A stretch of DNA of 64,000 nucleotides. It comes from CAYNHT01 sp964397485. GTDB taxonomy: Bacteria; Bacillota_I; Bacilli_A; RF39; UBA660. Position numbers and translations under genes: made by a program. The stretch spans positions 358,733-422,732 of the forward strand of contig CAYNHT010000001.1 in NCBI GenBank assembly GCA_964397485.1. The letters run 5' to 3'. A model generated the notes under the pieces. The model was given only the letters and a program-made list of their open reading frames with translations. It did not search any database and was not told the origin of the DNA. Below are positions 34,729 through 43,529 of this stretch, in pieces (position 1 is the stretch's first letter; every line of letters starts with the position of its first letter).

Positions 34729-36075
34729 CTAAATTTTATTTATACTTGTTCCAGTATAATAATGATTCAAAATATTTCGATAGTTATATCCATCTTTGGC
34801 CATTCCATTAGCTCCGTACTGACTCATACCAACCCCATGACCATATCCTCTTGTCACAAAGTTAACACCATTTTCTCCTATAATAATATCAAAGTCAGTT
34901 GATCTAAGACCTAATTTTTCCCTAATACTCTTACCAGTAAAACTATTGTCATCAATTTTTATCACATTAATACTATCACCAGTTGTCCTCGATTCAATTG
35001 TAATAAGGCTATCTTGATTAAGGCTAATACCCAAAAGTGAGTTTATAGTATTAAAATCTTTGGTTACTTCTCTTAAATAACTTGAAGCAACTTTATCCCA
35101 TGGACTATTAACACTCACTAAATAAGGATAATAATTTCCAAACACATCTAGAGAACTTTCTGTTTTTCCATTATTTGTCGAATGATAAACTGCATCTATA
35201 TATTTATTGTTATAGGATACATACTCACCTTTAGTAGCTGAAACAGCACTCTTAATTTTATTATAATAGGTGCTGAAATCACTTCCCCACATTACTTTCA
35301 ATTGTCCGTCATCCTTATATACTTGGTGTGCGGTAGTATCGGTTAAAAGTTTGTTTTCGTTCATCATTTTCAATGCATATGTTCTAGCTGCTACTGATTG
35401 AGCCTTTAATGCTTCTAAATGGAATGATGCTGGCATCTCAGCTCCTACAACACCAACTATATAATCTTCTAGTGGTATAGTTATAACTATACCAGTTGAG
35501 CGATATAATGTAACCATAATCTCGTTAGATGGAGGTGAAACTGGTTCCTCAACTTTAGGTGCAGGTGGTTTTGGTGCTTCAGTTTTAGGCTGTGTTGGCG
35601 TTTGGGTTTTTGGGGCACTTACATTAGCACTACTTTTTTTCGTGTCTGATGAAGGACTATTTTTTATATTAGTATTTTCTTCACCTTTTTTTTCTTCTGG
35701 TTTAGCAATAACATCACTCTTATCTTCTATCACTTCGTCAATTATTTTATTTTCATTTGACGGAAAATCCTCCATTTTAAAAATTGCAGACACTTGTCCG
35801 ACATAGTTATAAGAAAGATTTTTTTCTTCTACCTGTGTCAATAGTGGATAGTTAAAAAGAACTGATCCAATTATTAACCCATTTAAAACAAGATATACAA
35901 CATGACCTTTAAAATCTATTTTGTGACTTGTTATATAACTTATAATTTGATCATAAAGATTTTTCTTTTTATTATCGCTCATCTTATTAAAACTAGCAAA
36001 TTCAAAATTGTAATCTATGTATAAATATAGTACTTGCGTATCATCTTTTTCTTTTATAGAATGATGTGTAAACAT
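34729..36075 (-). CDS. SpoIID/LytB-domain protein
   Basis: 448 residues. Cytoplasmic N-terminus, one membrane segment at about 58-77, a Pro/Lys/Thr-rich linker at about 120-190, then a SpoIID domain: IPLEDYIVGVVGAEMPASFH (with the catalytic Glu), ALKAQSVAARTYA, DAVYHSTNNGKTESS and the terminal GYGHGVGMSQYGANGMA. SpoIID is a lytic transglycosylase acting on denuded glycan during engulfment. The long linker and N-terminal extension differ from SpoIID proper, so a vegetative role is possible. Confidence 0.87.
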   Translation of the reverse strand: MFTHHSIKEKDDTQVLYLYIDYNFEFASFNKMSDNKKKNLYDQIISYITSHKIDFKGHVVYLVLNGLIIGSVLFNYPLLTQVEEKNLSYNYVGQVSAIFKMEDFPSNENKIIDEVIEDKSDVIAKPEEKKGEENTNIKNSPSSDTKKSSANVSAPKTQTPTQPKTEAPKPPAPKVEEPVSPPSNEIMVTLYRSTGIVITIPLEDYIVGVVGAEMPASFHLEALKAQSVAARTYALKMMNENKLLTDTTAHQVYKDDGQLKVMWGSDFSTYYNKIKSAVSATKGEYVSYNNKYIDAVYHSTNNGKTESSLDVFGNYYPYLVSVNSPWDKVASSYLREVTKDFNTINSLLGISLNQDSLITIESRTTGDSINVIKIDDNSFTGKSIREKLGLRSTDFDIIIGENGVNFVTRGYGHGVGMSQYGANGMAKDGYNYRNILNHYYTGTSINKI

Positions 36076-36078
36076 AAA

Positions 36079-36103
36079 AAATCACCATTTTTATTATGGT
36101 GAT
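36079..36103 (-). promoter_or_regulatory. Leader hairpin overlapping the spoIID-like RBS
   Basis: ATCACCAT (36081-36088) / ATGGTGAT (36096-36103). In the mRNA the GGTGA Shine-Dalgarno lies in the 3' arm, followed by T6 and ATG. It could act as a terminator or hide the RBS. Confidence 0.5.
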
Positions 36104-36156
36104 AAATAACTTAAAAATACTATTTTGTTTATAAACTGGATTTTAAAATATATATA

Positions 36157-36441
36157 TTATTGATTTGTATGATTAGAATATTTAAGCATATCAACTTCAT
36201 CCTGTAACTTTTTTATAGTTTCTTGCATTGTATTTATCTGTTTATTTGTTTCAATATCTTCTAAAAGCTGTTTCTGACCTGAGTTAGTTTCTAAAACCTG
36301 TCCAACCATGATAATAAAATTGCCTAAAGCATTTTGTTCATCACCATTTAAATCATCAATTAAAATAAATCCAAATAGAACAGCTATTAATGTGAAACTT
36401 CTAGGTGGCAAAGAAAAAATCAAGTCATATAATTCTCTCAT
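36157..36441 (-). CDS. Small membrane protein with C-terminal coiled coil
   Basis: 94 residues from ATG 36441 (AGGA 9 bases upstream). A hydrophobic segment at about 14-29 (FTLIAVLFGFILI) and a C-terminal coiled coil (TMQETIKKLQDEVDMLK). The middle DLNGDEQNALGNFIIMVGQV is polar-amphipathic. I have seen similar uncharacterised Bacillota proteins but no function is known. Confidence 0.65.
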   Translation of the reverse strand: MRELYDLIFSLPPRSFTLIAVLFGFILIDDLNGDEQNALGNFIIMVGQVLETNSGQKQLLEDIETNKQINTMQETIKKLQDEVDMLKYSNHTNQ

Positions 36442-36498
36442 ACTAATCATTCCTATTTTATAATATGACTATTATTATATTTGGTTAAGAGTTATACA

Positions 36499-36663
36499 TT
36501 ATTTAAGTTTTTTCTTATACGAACTAATAATAGAACCAATTAATAATCCTATTGCTGCTCCACTTAATGTACTAATTAGAATATCAAGTTCAAAAATTAC
36601 AGAAATAATTAATCCAAGGGAAAATCCAAAGATAATTGCTAAAGCCACTACATACTTTTTCAT
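36499..36663 (-). CDS. 54-residue two-helix membrane protein
   Basis: MKKYVVALAIIFGFSLGLII begins the first membrane segment; the second is STLSGAAIGLLIGSII, followed by the basic tail SYKKKLK. GGGAGGTG precedes ATG 36663 and the gene starts 1 base after the DHH gene ends, so it is translated from the same mRNA. Too short for most ORF cut-offs but well supported by RBS and composition. Confidence 0.7.
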   Translation of the reverse strand: MKKYVVALAIIFGFSLGLIISVIFELDILISTLSGAAIGLLIGSIISSYKKKLK

Positions 36664-36664
36664 A

Positions 36665-37588
36665 TTACACCTCCCTATCTTTATTAAAATATTTATTTAT
36701 ATCTTTTTTCTCTTTTTCTGTTATAGGACTACTAGAAGCATTAACATGCCCCTTTCCACCATATAACTTGGCTATTTCATTTACATCTACATCTTCTTTG
36801 ATACTTCTATATGAAACTGAGGATTTATCCGTAAAAACGATAGCTAAAAAATCAATATCATATTTTCTATCCCTAATATAATCAGCTATATCATTTCGGT
36901 ATTCATAAGCTGATGATACTATACCTGCTTTATAACCATTAATACTCATAAATTTCATTCTTTTAACTATAGTTGATATTTGTAAATCAAAATCATTTTT
37001 CCATTTTTCTATCTTCTCATAGTCACTTTCTTCCAATGAAAAATCATTTTTCATTACCCTTTTTTCTAGTATCTTAAGATACTCATCTATACCACATGCA
37101 TTAAATAGCCATGTTAGATTTCTTGCATCTATATTGTTATCTTTTTTCCACTCCCATGTGTCATATTTTCTTGTTAACTCAACTAATTTATTTAAATTAT
37201 CCGTAGATTTTATAAGATTATTGCTTACTAAATACTCATAAAACAAACTTGTTCCACAGCAAAGGCCTTTGTCATCCTCTATTTTAAGGGTAACAAAATC
37301 ATAATTACGAGATAATTGTTCAAGTGCTCCCTTATGGTGGTCAAATACCTTAAATTTATTTTTATACCTGCTTGCATCAATAAACAACAGCATATTATCA
37401 GTAGGACATAGATCTGTTACATATATGTAATCGTATAAATCAAAATCTATTATCTTCTCTCTTATCTTGTTATCAACATCAGATGCTTCACAAAGAACGT
37501 ATTCTACTTTTTTAAATGCTTGTTTAGATAATACTACATTGTTTAGTCCATCAACATCTGAAATATGAGTAAATAATAATATCTTCAT
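36665..37588 (-). CDS. DHH/DHHA1 phosphoesterase (NrnB-like)
   Basis: 307 residues. DHH motifs: THISDVDGL near the start, VTDLCPTD, KVFDHHKGAL; the C-terminal DHHA1 motif reads YGGKGHVNASSSP in place of GGGHxxASG. Similar to oligoribonuclease NrnB, which degrades short RNA or c-di-nucleotide products. Mn-dependent activity expected. Operon with the downstream small membrane protein. Confidence 0.82.
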   Translation of the reverse strand: MKILLFTHISDVDGLNNVVLSKQAFKKVEYVLCEASDVDNKIREKIIDFDLYDYIYVTDLCPTDNMLLFIDASRYKNKFKVFDHHKGALEQLSRNYDFVTLKIEDDKGLCCGTSLFYEYLVSNNLIKSTDNLNKLVELTRKYDTWEWKKDNNIDARNLTWLFNACGIDEYLKILEKRVMKNDFSLEESDYEKIEKWKNDFDLQISTIVKRMKFMSINGYKAGIVSSAYEYRNDIADYIRDRKYDIDFLAIVFTDKSSVSYRSIKEDVDVNEIAKLYGGKGHVNASSSPITEKEKKDINKYFNKDREV

Positions 37589-37629
37589 AATATGCCTCCT
37601 CTATTATATATACATTATATCATAAGTGA

Positions 37630-37658
37630 TTAACTTGTTATTTATTTTTTGATATAAT
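37630..37658 (+). promoter_or_regulatory. ogt promoter
   Basis: TTAACT (37630-37635), 17-base spacer, TATAAT (37653-37658). Transcription would begin near 37665, which rules out the TTG at 37666 as the start codon. Confidence 0.65.
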
Positions 37659-37683
37659 AGCTATATTGAAAGTGGTGGATGAT

Positions 37684-38148
37684 TTGAAAATATTTTTTTA
37701 TGATACAAAGATTGGTAGAGTTGGTATCGTTGATACTAACAACTACATTACAAATCTATTTTTTGATAGCGTTGAATATTTAGATACATATGAAATAGAG
37801 GAAACAAAACTTATAAAACAAGCTTATAACCAATTAAATCAATATTTAAATGGCAATCGAAAAAGTTTTACAATCCCTTTAAAGCCTGATGGTACACCAT
37901 TTAGAAAAATGGTATGGAAAAGTTTAGAAAAAATTCCTTATGGAGAAACAAGAAGTTATAAGGAAATATCGCTTGATATAAATAATAAAAATGCCTGCCG
38001 TGCAGTTGGTCAAGCAAACAACAAAAATCCTATACCTATTTTCATCCCATGTCATCGCGTAATTGGTAATAATGGCAAGCTTGTTGGTTATGGTGGTGGA
38101 TTAGATTTGAAAATTTTTTTACTAGAATTAGAAAAAAAACATATCTAA
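37684..38148 (+). CDS. ogt: Methylated-DNA--[protein]-cysteine S-methyltransferase
   Basis: 154 residues with a TTG start at 37684, chosen because the upstream TTG sits at the transcription start and GGTGG lies just before 37684. The acceptor-Cys motif is IPIFIPCHRVIG; the helix-turn-helix is TRSYKEISLDINNKNACRAV with the arginine finger, and YGGGLDLKIFLLELE ends the domain. It removes alkyl groups from O6-guanine in a suicide reaction. Confidence 0.92.
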   Translation: MKIFFYDTKIGRVGIVDTNNYITNLFFDSVEYLDTYEIEETKLIKQAYNQLNQYLNGNRKSFTIPLKPDGTPFRKMVWKSLEKIPYGETRSYKEISLDINNKNACRAVGQANNKNPIPIFIPCHRVIGNNGKLVGYGGGLDLKIFLLELEKKHI

Positions 38149-38150
38149 TT

Positions 38151-38894
38151 CTAAATACGTTTTATCAATTGTTTCGGTTTATCTATACTTATATATACCT
38201 TAATGTTATCAATTAGTTCTAAAATTGAATCTTTATATGGTCTATTAAAATTTCTAATTTCGGGACAATAAAAATTTTCTAAAACATTACTTACTTGCTT
38301 TATTACAGCAAGTTTTTTTTCAATTGTTTCACTTTTACTTTTTTCTTTTGTATATTCATCAAAAATACTAACGGAATGTTCTAATGATATATCAACTTTA
38401 CCAGTACTACACTCTTGTTCCTTATCTTTTAATATATAGTAATCAGAAAAATTAAAATTATGTAATTGAAAAAGATCTAACATATATTTATCCCAAAAAT
38501 CAAAAGTAAATTCCTTTTTTATTGATTCTACAAGTACATGATACAAATATTCACTATAGTAATTTATAGATATTTGTGATGCTAAAACATATGTATATAA
38601 ATCCTCTTTTGATTTTTTACCAGTACTAGAAAAATATTCAATAAATTTTTTTTTGACAAATAACATATCTTTCATTTGTTCAATAATAAATGGCTCTAAT
38701 TTGCTATACCTCTTGTTTTTTTTGTTTAATTTATGAAATTCATCAACATGCTTATAACACTGATTCATTAAATCTAATGTGATTTGTTCTAATAAATTAG
38801 AAGTTTCACTTATATCAACATCGGCAAATTTCAATAAATTTAATTTATCTTTTTTATTTAATATACAGCATGTTGTTACATATTCATTATGCAT
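38151..38894 (-). CDS. Unknown cytoplasmic helical protein
   Basis: 247 residues, strongly helical and charged, no membrane segment. Features include TTCCILNKKDKLNLLKFADV at the N-terminus and a central FWDKYMLDLFQLHNFNFSDY. AAGGAG precedes ATG 38894. Convergent with ogt with 2 bases between. No family recognised. Confidence 0.6.
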   Translation of the reverse strand: MHNEYVTTCCILNKKDKLNLLKFADVDISETSNLLEQITLDLMNQCYKHVDEFHKLNKKNKRYSKLEPFIIEQMKDMLFVKKKFIEYFSSTGKKSKEDLYTYVLASQISINYYSEYLYHVLVESIKKEFTFDFWDKYMLDLFQLHNFNFSDYYILKDKEQECSTGKVDISLEHSVSIFDEYTKEKSKSETIEKKLAVIKQVSNVLENFYCPEIRNFNRPYKDSILELIDNIKVYISIDKPKQLIKRI

Positions 38895-38995
38895 TATATC
38901 TCTCCTTTTTATTATATCTTATTAAAAAACACTAGATAAAAGACTATTTAATGTTATAAACTTTTGTAAGAAAATGCAATACTAGTTTTATAATG

Positions 38996-39003
38996 CATAA
39001 ACT
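38996..39003 (+). promoter_or_regulatory. Possible sigma-E-like -10 element
   Basis: CATAAACT resembles the sigma-E -10 (CATAcahT) 30 bases before the start of the spore-type hydrolase; the -35 match upstream is weak. Confidence 0.3.
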
Positions 39004-39033
39004 ATATAAGAAATATATAAAGGTGGTGATACT

Positions 39034-40176
39034 ATTATAATACATGTTGTAAGACAGGGAGACACACTATCTAAAATTGGTGAAATGTATAATGTTGATT
39101 ATAGAAAAATAGCATCTGATAATGAGATACCACTAGAACAGACTTTAGTTATTGGTCAGACACTTGTTGTTATTTTAAATAATGATGATAAAAAGTTTAG
39201 AGAAATAGAAGTCAATGGTTATGCTTTCACTAACATTAATAAAGATATATTACAACAAGTGCTCCCTAGTTTAACTTATCTTAGCATTTTTAGTTATTCA
39301 GTAGAATATAACGGTGGTTTAAAAAATATAAATGATAGTGACTTAATATTAATGGCTAAAACCTATGGAACAATTCCCATTATGGTCATCACCAATATTG
39401 GCGATGAAGGTAGATTTGATAGCAATTTAGCAAGCACTATTTTAAATAATGATGACATACAAGATAAATTAATAGATAATATTTTGGATGTTATGTATAA
39501 TAAGGGATATTCTGGATTAAATATTGATTTTGAATACGTATACCCAGATGATAAGGAAGCATTTATTAATTTCATTAGTAAAGTAAAATTAAAATTAGAG
39601 CAATTTAATTATACGCTTTCTGTAGCGGTTGCTCCCAAAACAAGTGATGAACAAAAAGGATTATTATATGAGGCTCATGATTATAAAAGAATTGGACAAT
39701 TAGCAGACCGAGTAGTAATAATGACTTATGAATGGGGATATTCTGGAGGACCAGCAAGAGCAGTTGCTCCTGTTAATTTAATAGAACGAGTTTTAGATTA
39801 TGCTGTTGAAAATATAAATCCTAAAAAAATACTTATGGGTATTCCTAATTATGGATATGACTGGATTACCCCTTATCAACAAGGAACATTAGCAAAATCT
39901 GTAGGTAACTATGAAGCTGTTGATCTTGCTAGAAATTATCAACAATCTATAGATTATGACTATAAATCTGAAGCCCCCTATTTTAATTATTGGGATATAG
40001 GAATGCAGAAACATGAAGTTTGGTTTGAAGATGCCAGAAGTATTGAAGCTAAATTGCAATTGATTATTAAATATAATTTAGGAGGAGCAAGTTACTGGAC
40101 AATTAATAGATTTTTCCCACAAAATTATCTTGTACTTAATTCTTTATTTGATATAAAAAAATATGATTTAGCATGA
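39034..40176 (+). CDS. LysM-GH18 spore-type peptidoglycan hydrolase with AUU start
   Basis: 380 residues if initiated at ATT 39034, giving MIIHVVRQGDTLSKIGEMYN, a full LysM domain. An in-frame TAA at 39007 and the lack of ATG, GTG or TTG before 39085 leave ATT (or ATA 39037) behind the AAAGGTGGTGAT RBS as the start. The GH18 domain follows (about 60-370) with GYSGLNIDFE, Glu167 being the catalytic acid. The layout matches YaaH/SleL-type enzymes that cut cortex glycan during spore germination. Confidence 0.85.
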   Translation: MIIHVVRQGDTLSKIGEMYNVDYRKIASDNEIPLEQTLVIGQTLVVILNNDDKKFREIEVNGYAFTNINKDILQQVLPSLTYLSIFSYSVEYNGGLKNINDSDLILMAKTYGTIPIMVITNIGDEGRFDSNLASTILNNDDIQDKLIDNILDVMYNKGYSGLNIDFEYVYPDDKEAFINFISKVKLKLEQFNYTLSVAVAPKTSDEQKGLLYEAHDYKRIGQLADRVVIMTYEWGYSGGPARAVAPVNLIERVLDYAVENINPKKILMGIPNYGYDWITPYQQGTLAKSVGNYEAVDLARNYQQSIDYDYKSEAPYFNYWDIGMQKHEVWFEDARSIEAKLQLIIKYNLGGASYWTINRFFPQNYLVLNSLFDIKKYDLA

Positions 40177-40196
40177 CGATATTAATTTCAGAAAAA

Positions 40197-40225
40197 CAAA
40201 AAAAGAAACTCTAGTTTCTTTTTTG
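40197..40225. terminator. Bidirectional terminator
   Basis: aaaaaagaaact / agtttctttttt between the convergent GH18 and acyl-CoA ligase genes. Confidence 0.85.
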
Positions 40226-41893
40226 TGTTGTAAATCTTTTAATTTTCATTGTTGATGTTTTATCAAAGTCAGTTTCTCTTACTTTAATACCACTAACCTG
40301 TTTATAATCTGAAAGTTTATTATTTACCTCTTTTAGATATTCATTTAAGATTTCCATTATTTCTTCTGTTGCTTCAGGATTTTGTTCAATGCGTTGTTTA
40401 ATTTCATCTATCAACACTACCTCAGCCGTTAAACTTTTACGACCATTACCTTTTTCTTCTTCATATACAACAGATTCTTTTATATTCTGATTTTCATTAA
40501 TTAATGATTCAATTTCTTCTGGAAAGATATTTTTACCATTAGAAGATACTATAACATTTTTACATCGGCCAGATATTCTTAAAAATCCTTTTTCATCAAA
40601 TTTCCCTAAATCTCCTGTATAAAAATAACCATTTTTTATTGCCTCTTTAGTAGCCTCTTCATCTTCATAATAACCTAACATTATTTGCGGCCCCTTGACA
40701 ATAATTTCACCAATACCATCACTGTCTGGATTAACAATAAGTACTTCACTACCAGGAACAGCCATACCAGCTGAATCATCTGCATATTCTCTATCACTAT
40801 TAAATGTTACTAATGGAGCACATTCAGTTAGTCCGTAACCTTGTAAAGCTAGTATTCCTAAACCTCTAAAATATTTAGATATTTTAGGATTAACAGGAGC
40901 ACCTCCCATTATAAGTAATCTTAAATTACCACCAAATTGTTCATGAACCTCTTTAAATACTTTTCTTTTTAATGATACACCATATGATCCTAACAAATCA
41001 GTAAGTGCCATTGCAATCTTAACTTGTTTAACTTTATTCTTTTTTTCTATTTCAGAAGTTATTTTTTCATAAAATAATTCTACTACTCTTGGAACCACCA
41101 TCATAGATGTAGGCTTAGTTGCCTTAATGTCTTTAATAAGATTTTTCAAATTGTCATTATATACAATAGCAGAACCACAAGCTAATGGATATAAAAGAAC
41201 ACAAGTTGATTCTAAAGTATGACTAAGAGGTAATACAGAGAAAAATATATCCCCTTCTTTTGTATTTATCATCTTTTGACCAACTGTAACATTATACATA
41301 ATATTTCTTTGTGATAACATTACTATCTTTGATTTAGATGTAGTACCAGAAGTAAATAGCAATGAAGCCAGTTTATCGCGATCAATTTTTGAGTCAATAT
41401 ACTCTCTATTACCTTCTTCAATTAATCTGTTACCTTTTAAAATTAAATCACTAATAGATAAATTACCATCCTCCATTGATATGTAATTTTTAATTTTTGT
41501 ATCTGTCTCCATACCTTTTAATCTATCTTCAAATTCTTTACCATGTATAATAGTATCTATATCAATTCTTTGAAGACAGTTTTTAATTTCGTTATCAGCT
41601 AGTTGTTTATCAAGCGGGACAACAACTCCTACACCACACATAATAGCTATATATGAAATAGCCCATTCATAACTATTTTTACCTATTATTGCTATCTTCT
41701 TATCTTTTAATCCCATATGTAAAAGTGCAGTACCTAAAGCATCCACATCTTTCTTTAGTTGCTCATATGTAATTTCATCAAACTCTTTGTTCTCGTTCTT
41801 TTGATAAAAAGCAATTTTATCCTTGTGTGTTACAGCTCTTGTTTCCAACATTTCCTTAATGTTTTCAAATTCGTTTACATCATATAATTTCAT
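40211..41893 (-). CDS. Long-chain acyl-CoA synthetase (AMP-forming)
   Basis: 560 residues. The adenylation motifs are present: LLFTSGTTSKSKIVMLSQRN (P-loop), LQGYGLTECAPLV, GYFYTGDLGKFDEKGFLRIS and GRCKNVIVSSNGKNIFPEEI. The C-terminal Lys expected for adenylation is in KTSTMKIKRF. It activates fatty acids with ATP and CoA at the membrane. AGGGGGG precedes ATG 41893. Monocistronic. Confidence 0.88.
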   Translation of the reverse strand: MKLYDVNEFENIKEMLETRAVTHKDKIAFYQKNENKEFDEITYEQLKKDVDALGTALLHMGLKDKKIAIIGKNSYEWAISYIAIMCGVGVVVPLDKQLADNEIKNCLQRIDIDTIIHGKEFEDRLKGMETDTKIKNYISMEDGNLSISDLILKGNRLIEEGNREYIDSKIDRDKLASLLFTSGTTSKSKIVMLSQRNIMYNVTVGQKMINTKEGDIFFSVLPLSHTLESTCVLLYPLACGSAIVYNDNLKNLIKDIKATKPTSMMVVPRVVELFYEKITSEIEKKNKVKQVKIAMALTDLLGSYGVSLKRKVFKEVHEQFGGNLRLLIMGGAPVNPKISKYFRGLGILALQGYGLTECAPLVTFNSDREYADDSAGMAVPGSEVLIVNPDSDGIGEIIVKGPQIMLGYYEDEEATKEAIKNGYFYTGDLGKFDEKGFLRISGRCKNVIVSSNGKNIFPEEIESLINENQNIKESVVYEEEKGNGRKSLTAEVVLIDEIKQRIEQNPEATEEIMEILNEYLKEVNNKLSDYKQVSGIKVRETDFDKTSTMKIKRFTTQKRN

Positions 41894-42168
41894 AATTCCC
41901 CCCCTAAAATAATTTAGTTGATTAGATTATACCATAATTTGGTTATCGAGGCAATTTGATTATGATAAGGGGACTATTTACAAAATAAAATACTCTGATT
42001 TACAAGACTTTATTTATATCGGGAGAAAAAGCCAAAAATGACTTCATTATTCAATTTAGTGTATCTAGCTAATTAAAAAAATCTTGTATTACAAGACCAT
42101 TTAATAAAATTGATTATCAAAACCCTCTAGAATTAATACTTTTTGTTTATTAGTAGATTTTTTATTTA

Positions 42169-42687
42169 TCAATTGCAAATAATAATTTCGTTAACTTGCT
42201 CTAAGCCTATTTTAGTTGTTTCATTCACAGAAACTATATTAAATTGTTCAAATAGTAATTGCTCATTGGTAGTATTTAATATATAATTTTTACTACTATC
42301 AAACTTAAATTCATAAACTTTATTTTCTCTTAAATTTAAATTTTTATCTACTAGAACTAAAATAAGTTTTTCTGATTGAAAGGAAGTAAGAATAACATAT
42401 TTTTGGTTAAGGGTAACAGTAGAATTAAATTCATTCAATATTTTATACACTTTATAAGTTCTAGTAAAACTGCATGATTTTATATTTTCAAAAACATTTA
42501 TATTAAATTTACCTACATTTTTAAATAGTTCAATTGTTGATTCATATATAGTTGTTTTTTGATTCAACTTTTCATTTTCTAAGGTTAATTTTAATAATTT
42601 TTCATTTTCAGACTTTGAATTGCTATTAACGCTACATCCTATTATAAAAACAATAACAGCAAACATGACAATTATAATTTTTTTCAT
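42169..42687 (-). CDS. Lipoprotein of unknown function
   Basis: 172 residues from ATG 42687 (GAGGA 6 bases upstream). Lipobox FIIGC (Cys18) after a hydrophobic signal, then Ser/Asn/Lys-rich linker and a short coiled stretch (LLKLTLENEKLNQKTTIY), followed by strands with FDSSKNYILNTTNEQL. No family recognised. The 275-base gap after its stop and before the ligase start holds no gene. Confidence 0.6.
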   Translation of the reverse strand: MKKIIIVMFAVIVFIIGCSVNSNSKSENEKLLKLTLENEKLNQKTTIYESTIELFKNVGKFNINVFENIKSCSFTRTYKVYKILNEFNSTVTLNQKYVILTSFQSEKLILVLVDKNLNLRENKVYEFKFDSSKNYILNTTNEQLLFEQFNIVSVNETTKIGLEQVNEIIICN

Positions 42688-42863
42688 TTTCATTCCTCTC
42701 TACACATATTGTGAAATTTTATATACTCACCATATTTTATGATATTATTATCATATGTATAAGTTGTTTCTTGATTTAAAGGATTAAATAACGAAAGTTG
42801 TTAGAATAATTGACAAGTCACCCAGTAAAATATGGGCGAAAAACTAATAAAGTAATCTTAATC

Positions 42864-42890
42864 ACAAAAAAATCAATCTTTCGATTGATT
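42864..42890 (-). terminator. tRNA-Gly(GCC) terminator
   Basis: Minus strand aatcaatc-GAAA-gattgatt followed by T7, same hairpin as at 18761-18787. Confidence 0.85.
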
Positions 42891-42930
42891 TAATCAATTA
42901 ACATCACACTGGTGCGACGATTTTATCTTT

Positions 42931-43004
42931 TGGAGCAAATGACGGGAATCGAACCCGCGTCTCCACCTTGGCAAGGTGGCATTCTACCATTGAACCACAT
43001 CTGC
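42931..43004 (-). tRNA. tRNA-Gly (anticodon GCC)
   Basis: 74 bases with encoded CCA. Acceptor GCAGATG pairs with CATTTGC (one G-U); anticodon stem CCACC/GGTGG closes loop TTGCCAA; T-loop GTTCGATTC. Confidence 0.95.
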
Positions 43005-43012
43005 AATATAAA

Positions 43013-43034
43013 GTTAATGTATATTTACATTAAC
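43013..43034 (-). promoter_or_regulatory. Inverted repeat in the tRNA-Gly leader
   Basis: GTTAATGTA / TACATTAAC with a 4-base loop lies between the promoter and the tRNA 5' end, so the precursor would begin with a hairpin. Confidence 0.45.
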
Positions 43035-43041
43035 TAATAAA

Positions 43042-43070
43042 ATTTTATCATATATTTAATTATTATTCAA
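43042..43070 (-). promoter_or_regulatory. tRNA-Gly(GCC) promoter
   Basis: Minus strand TTGAAT (43065-43070), 17-base spacer, TAAAAT (43042-43047). Confidence 0.65.
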
Positions 43071-43171
43071 GATATATTATGACTATTACTTGTATTTTCC
43101 TAAAATTGTTATTTTCAACAATCCCCTTTTATAAACACTATATTGTATAATTTACGAATAAAATGTAACTG

Positions 43172-43459
43172 TTAGCAATTACCACCACAATCACACCCAT
43201 TTTTTTCGCTAACCGTCAACACTTCTTTGGTCTTTGTTAATTTTATTATTTCATCCTTACTAAGTGTTCTACCTTGTGATATAACTTCCTCATTTATCAC
43301 AAGAGCTGGTGAACCCATAATACCATAAGAAACTATTGTTTCAATATCCGTAATATATTCTACGTCAATGTCATTTCCCATCTCAGCAACTGCTTCCTTT
43401 GCTGATTCAAATAATTTTTTGCAACTAACACACCCTGGTCCAAGAACTTTAATTGTCAT
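43172..43459 (-). CDS. Small thioredoxin-fold redox protein
   Basis: 95 residues. IKVLGPGCVSCKKLFESAKE carries the CxxC pair, YGIMGSPALVINEEVISQGR is the cis-Pro region, and an extra Cys cluster CDCGGNC ends the protein. This matches the redox-active disulfide protein type that often accompanies ArsR-regulated permeases. GAGGAGG precedes the start. Last gene of the arsR operon. The terminal Cys cluster may bind metal. Confidence 0.85.
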   Translation of the reverse strand: MTIKVLGPGCVSCKKLFESAKEAVAEMGNDIDVEYITDIETIVSYGIMGSPALVINEEVISQGRTLSKDEIIKLTKTKEVLTVSEKNGCDCGGNC

Positions 43460-43529
43460 ATTCTCACCTCCTCTAAATTATAATACAAAAAATAAAATAA
43501 TTCTTTTACTAATCAATTTTATATTATTT

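Noticed and set aside
37666..37683. TTG 37666 as ogt start
   Set aside because: It falls at the predicted transcription start, leaving no room for a ribosome-binding site.
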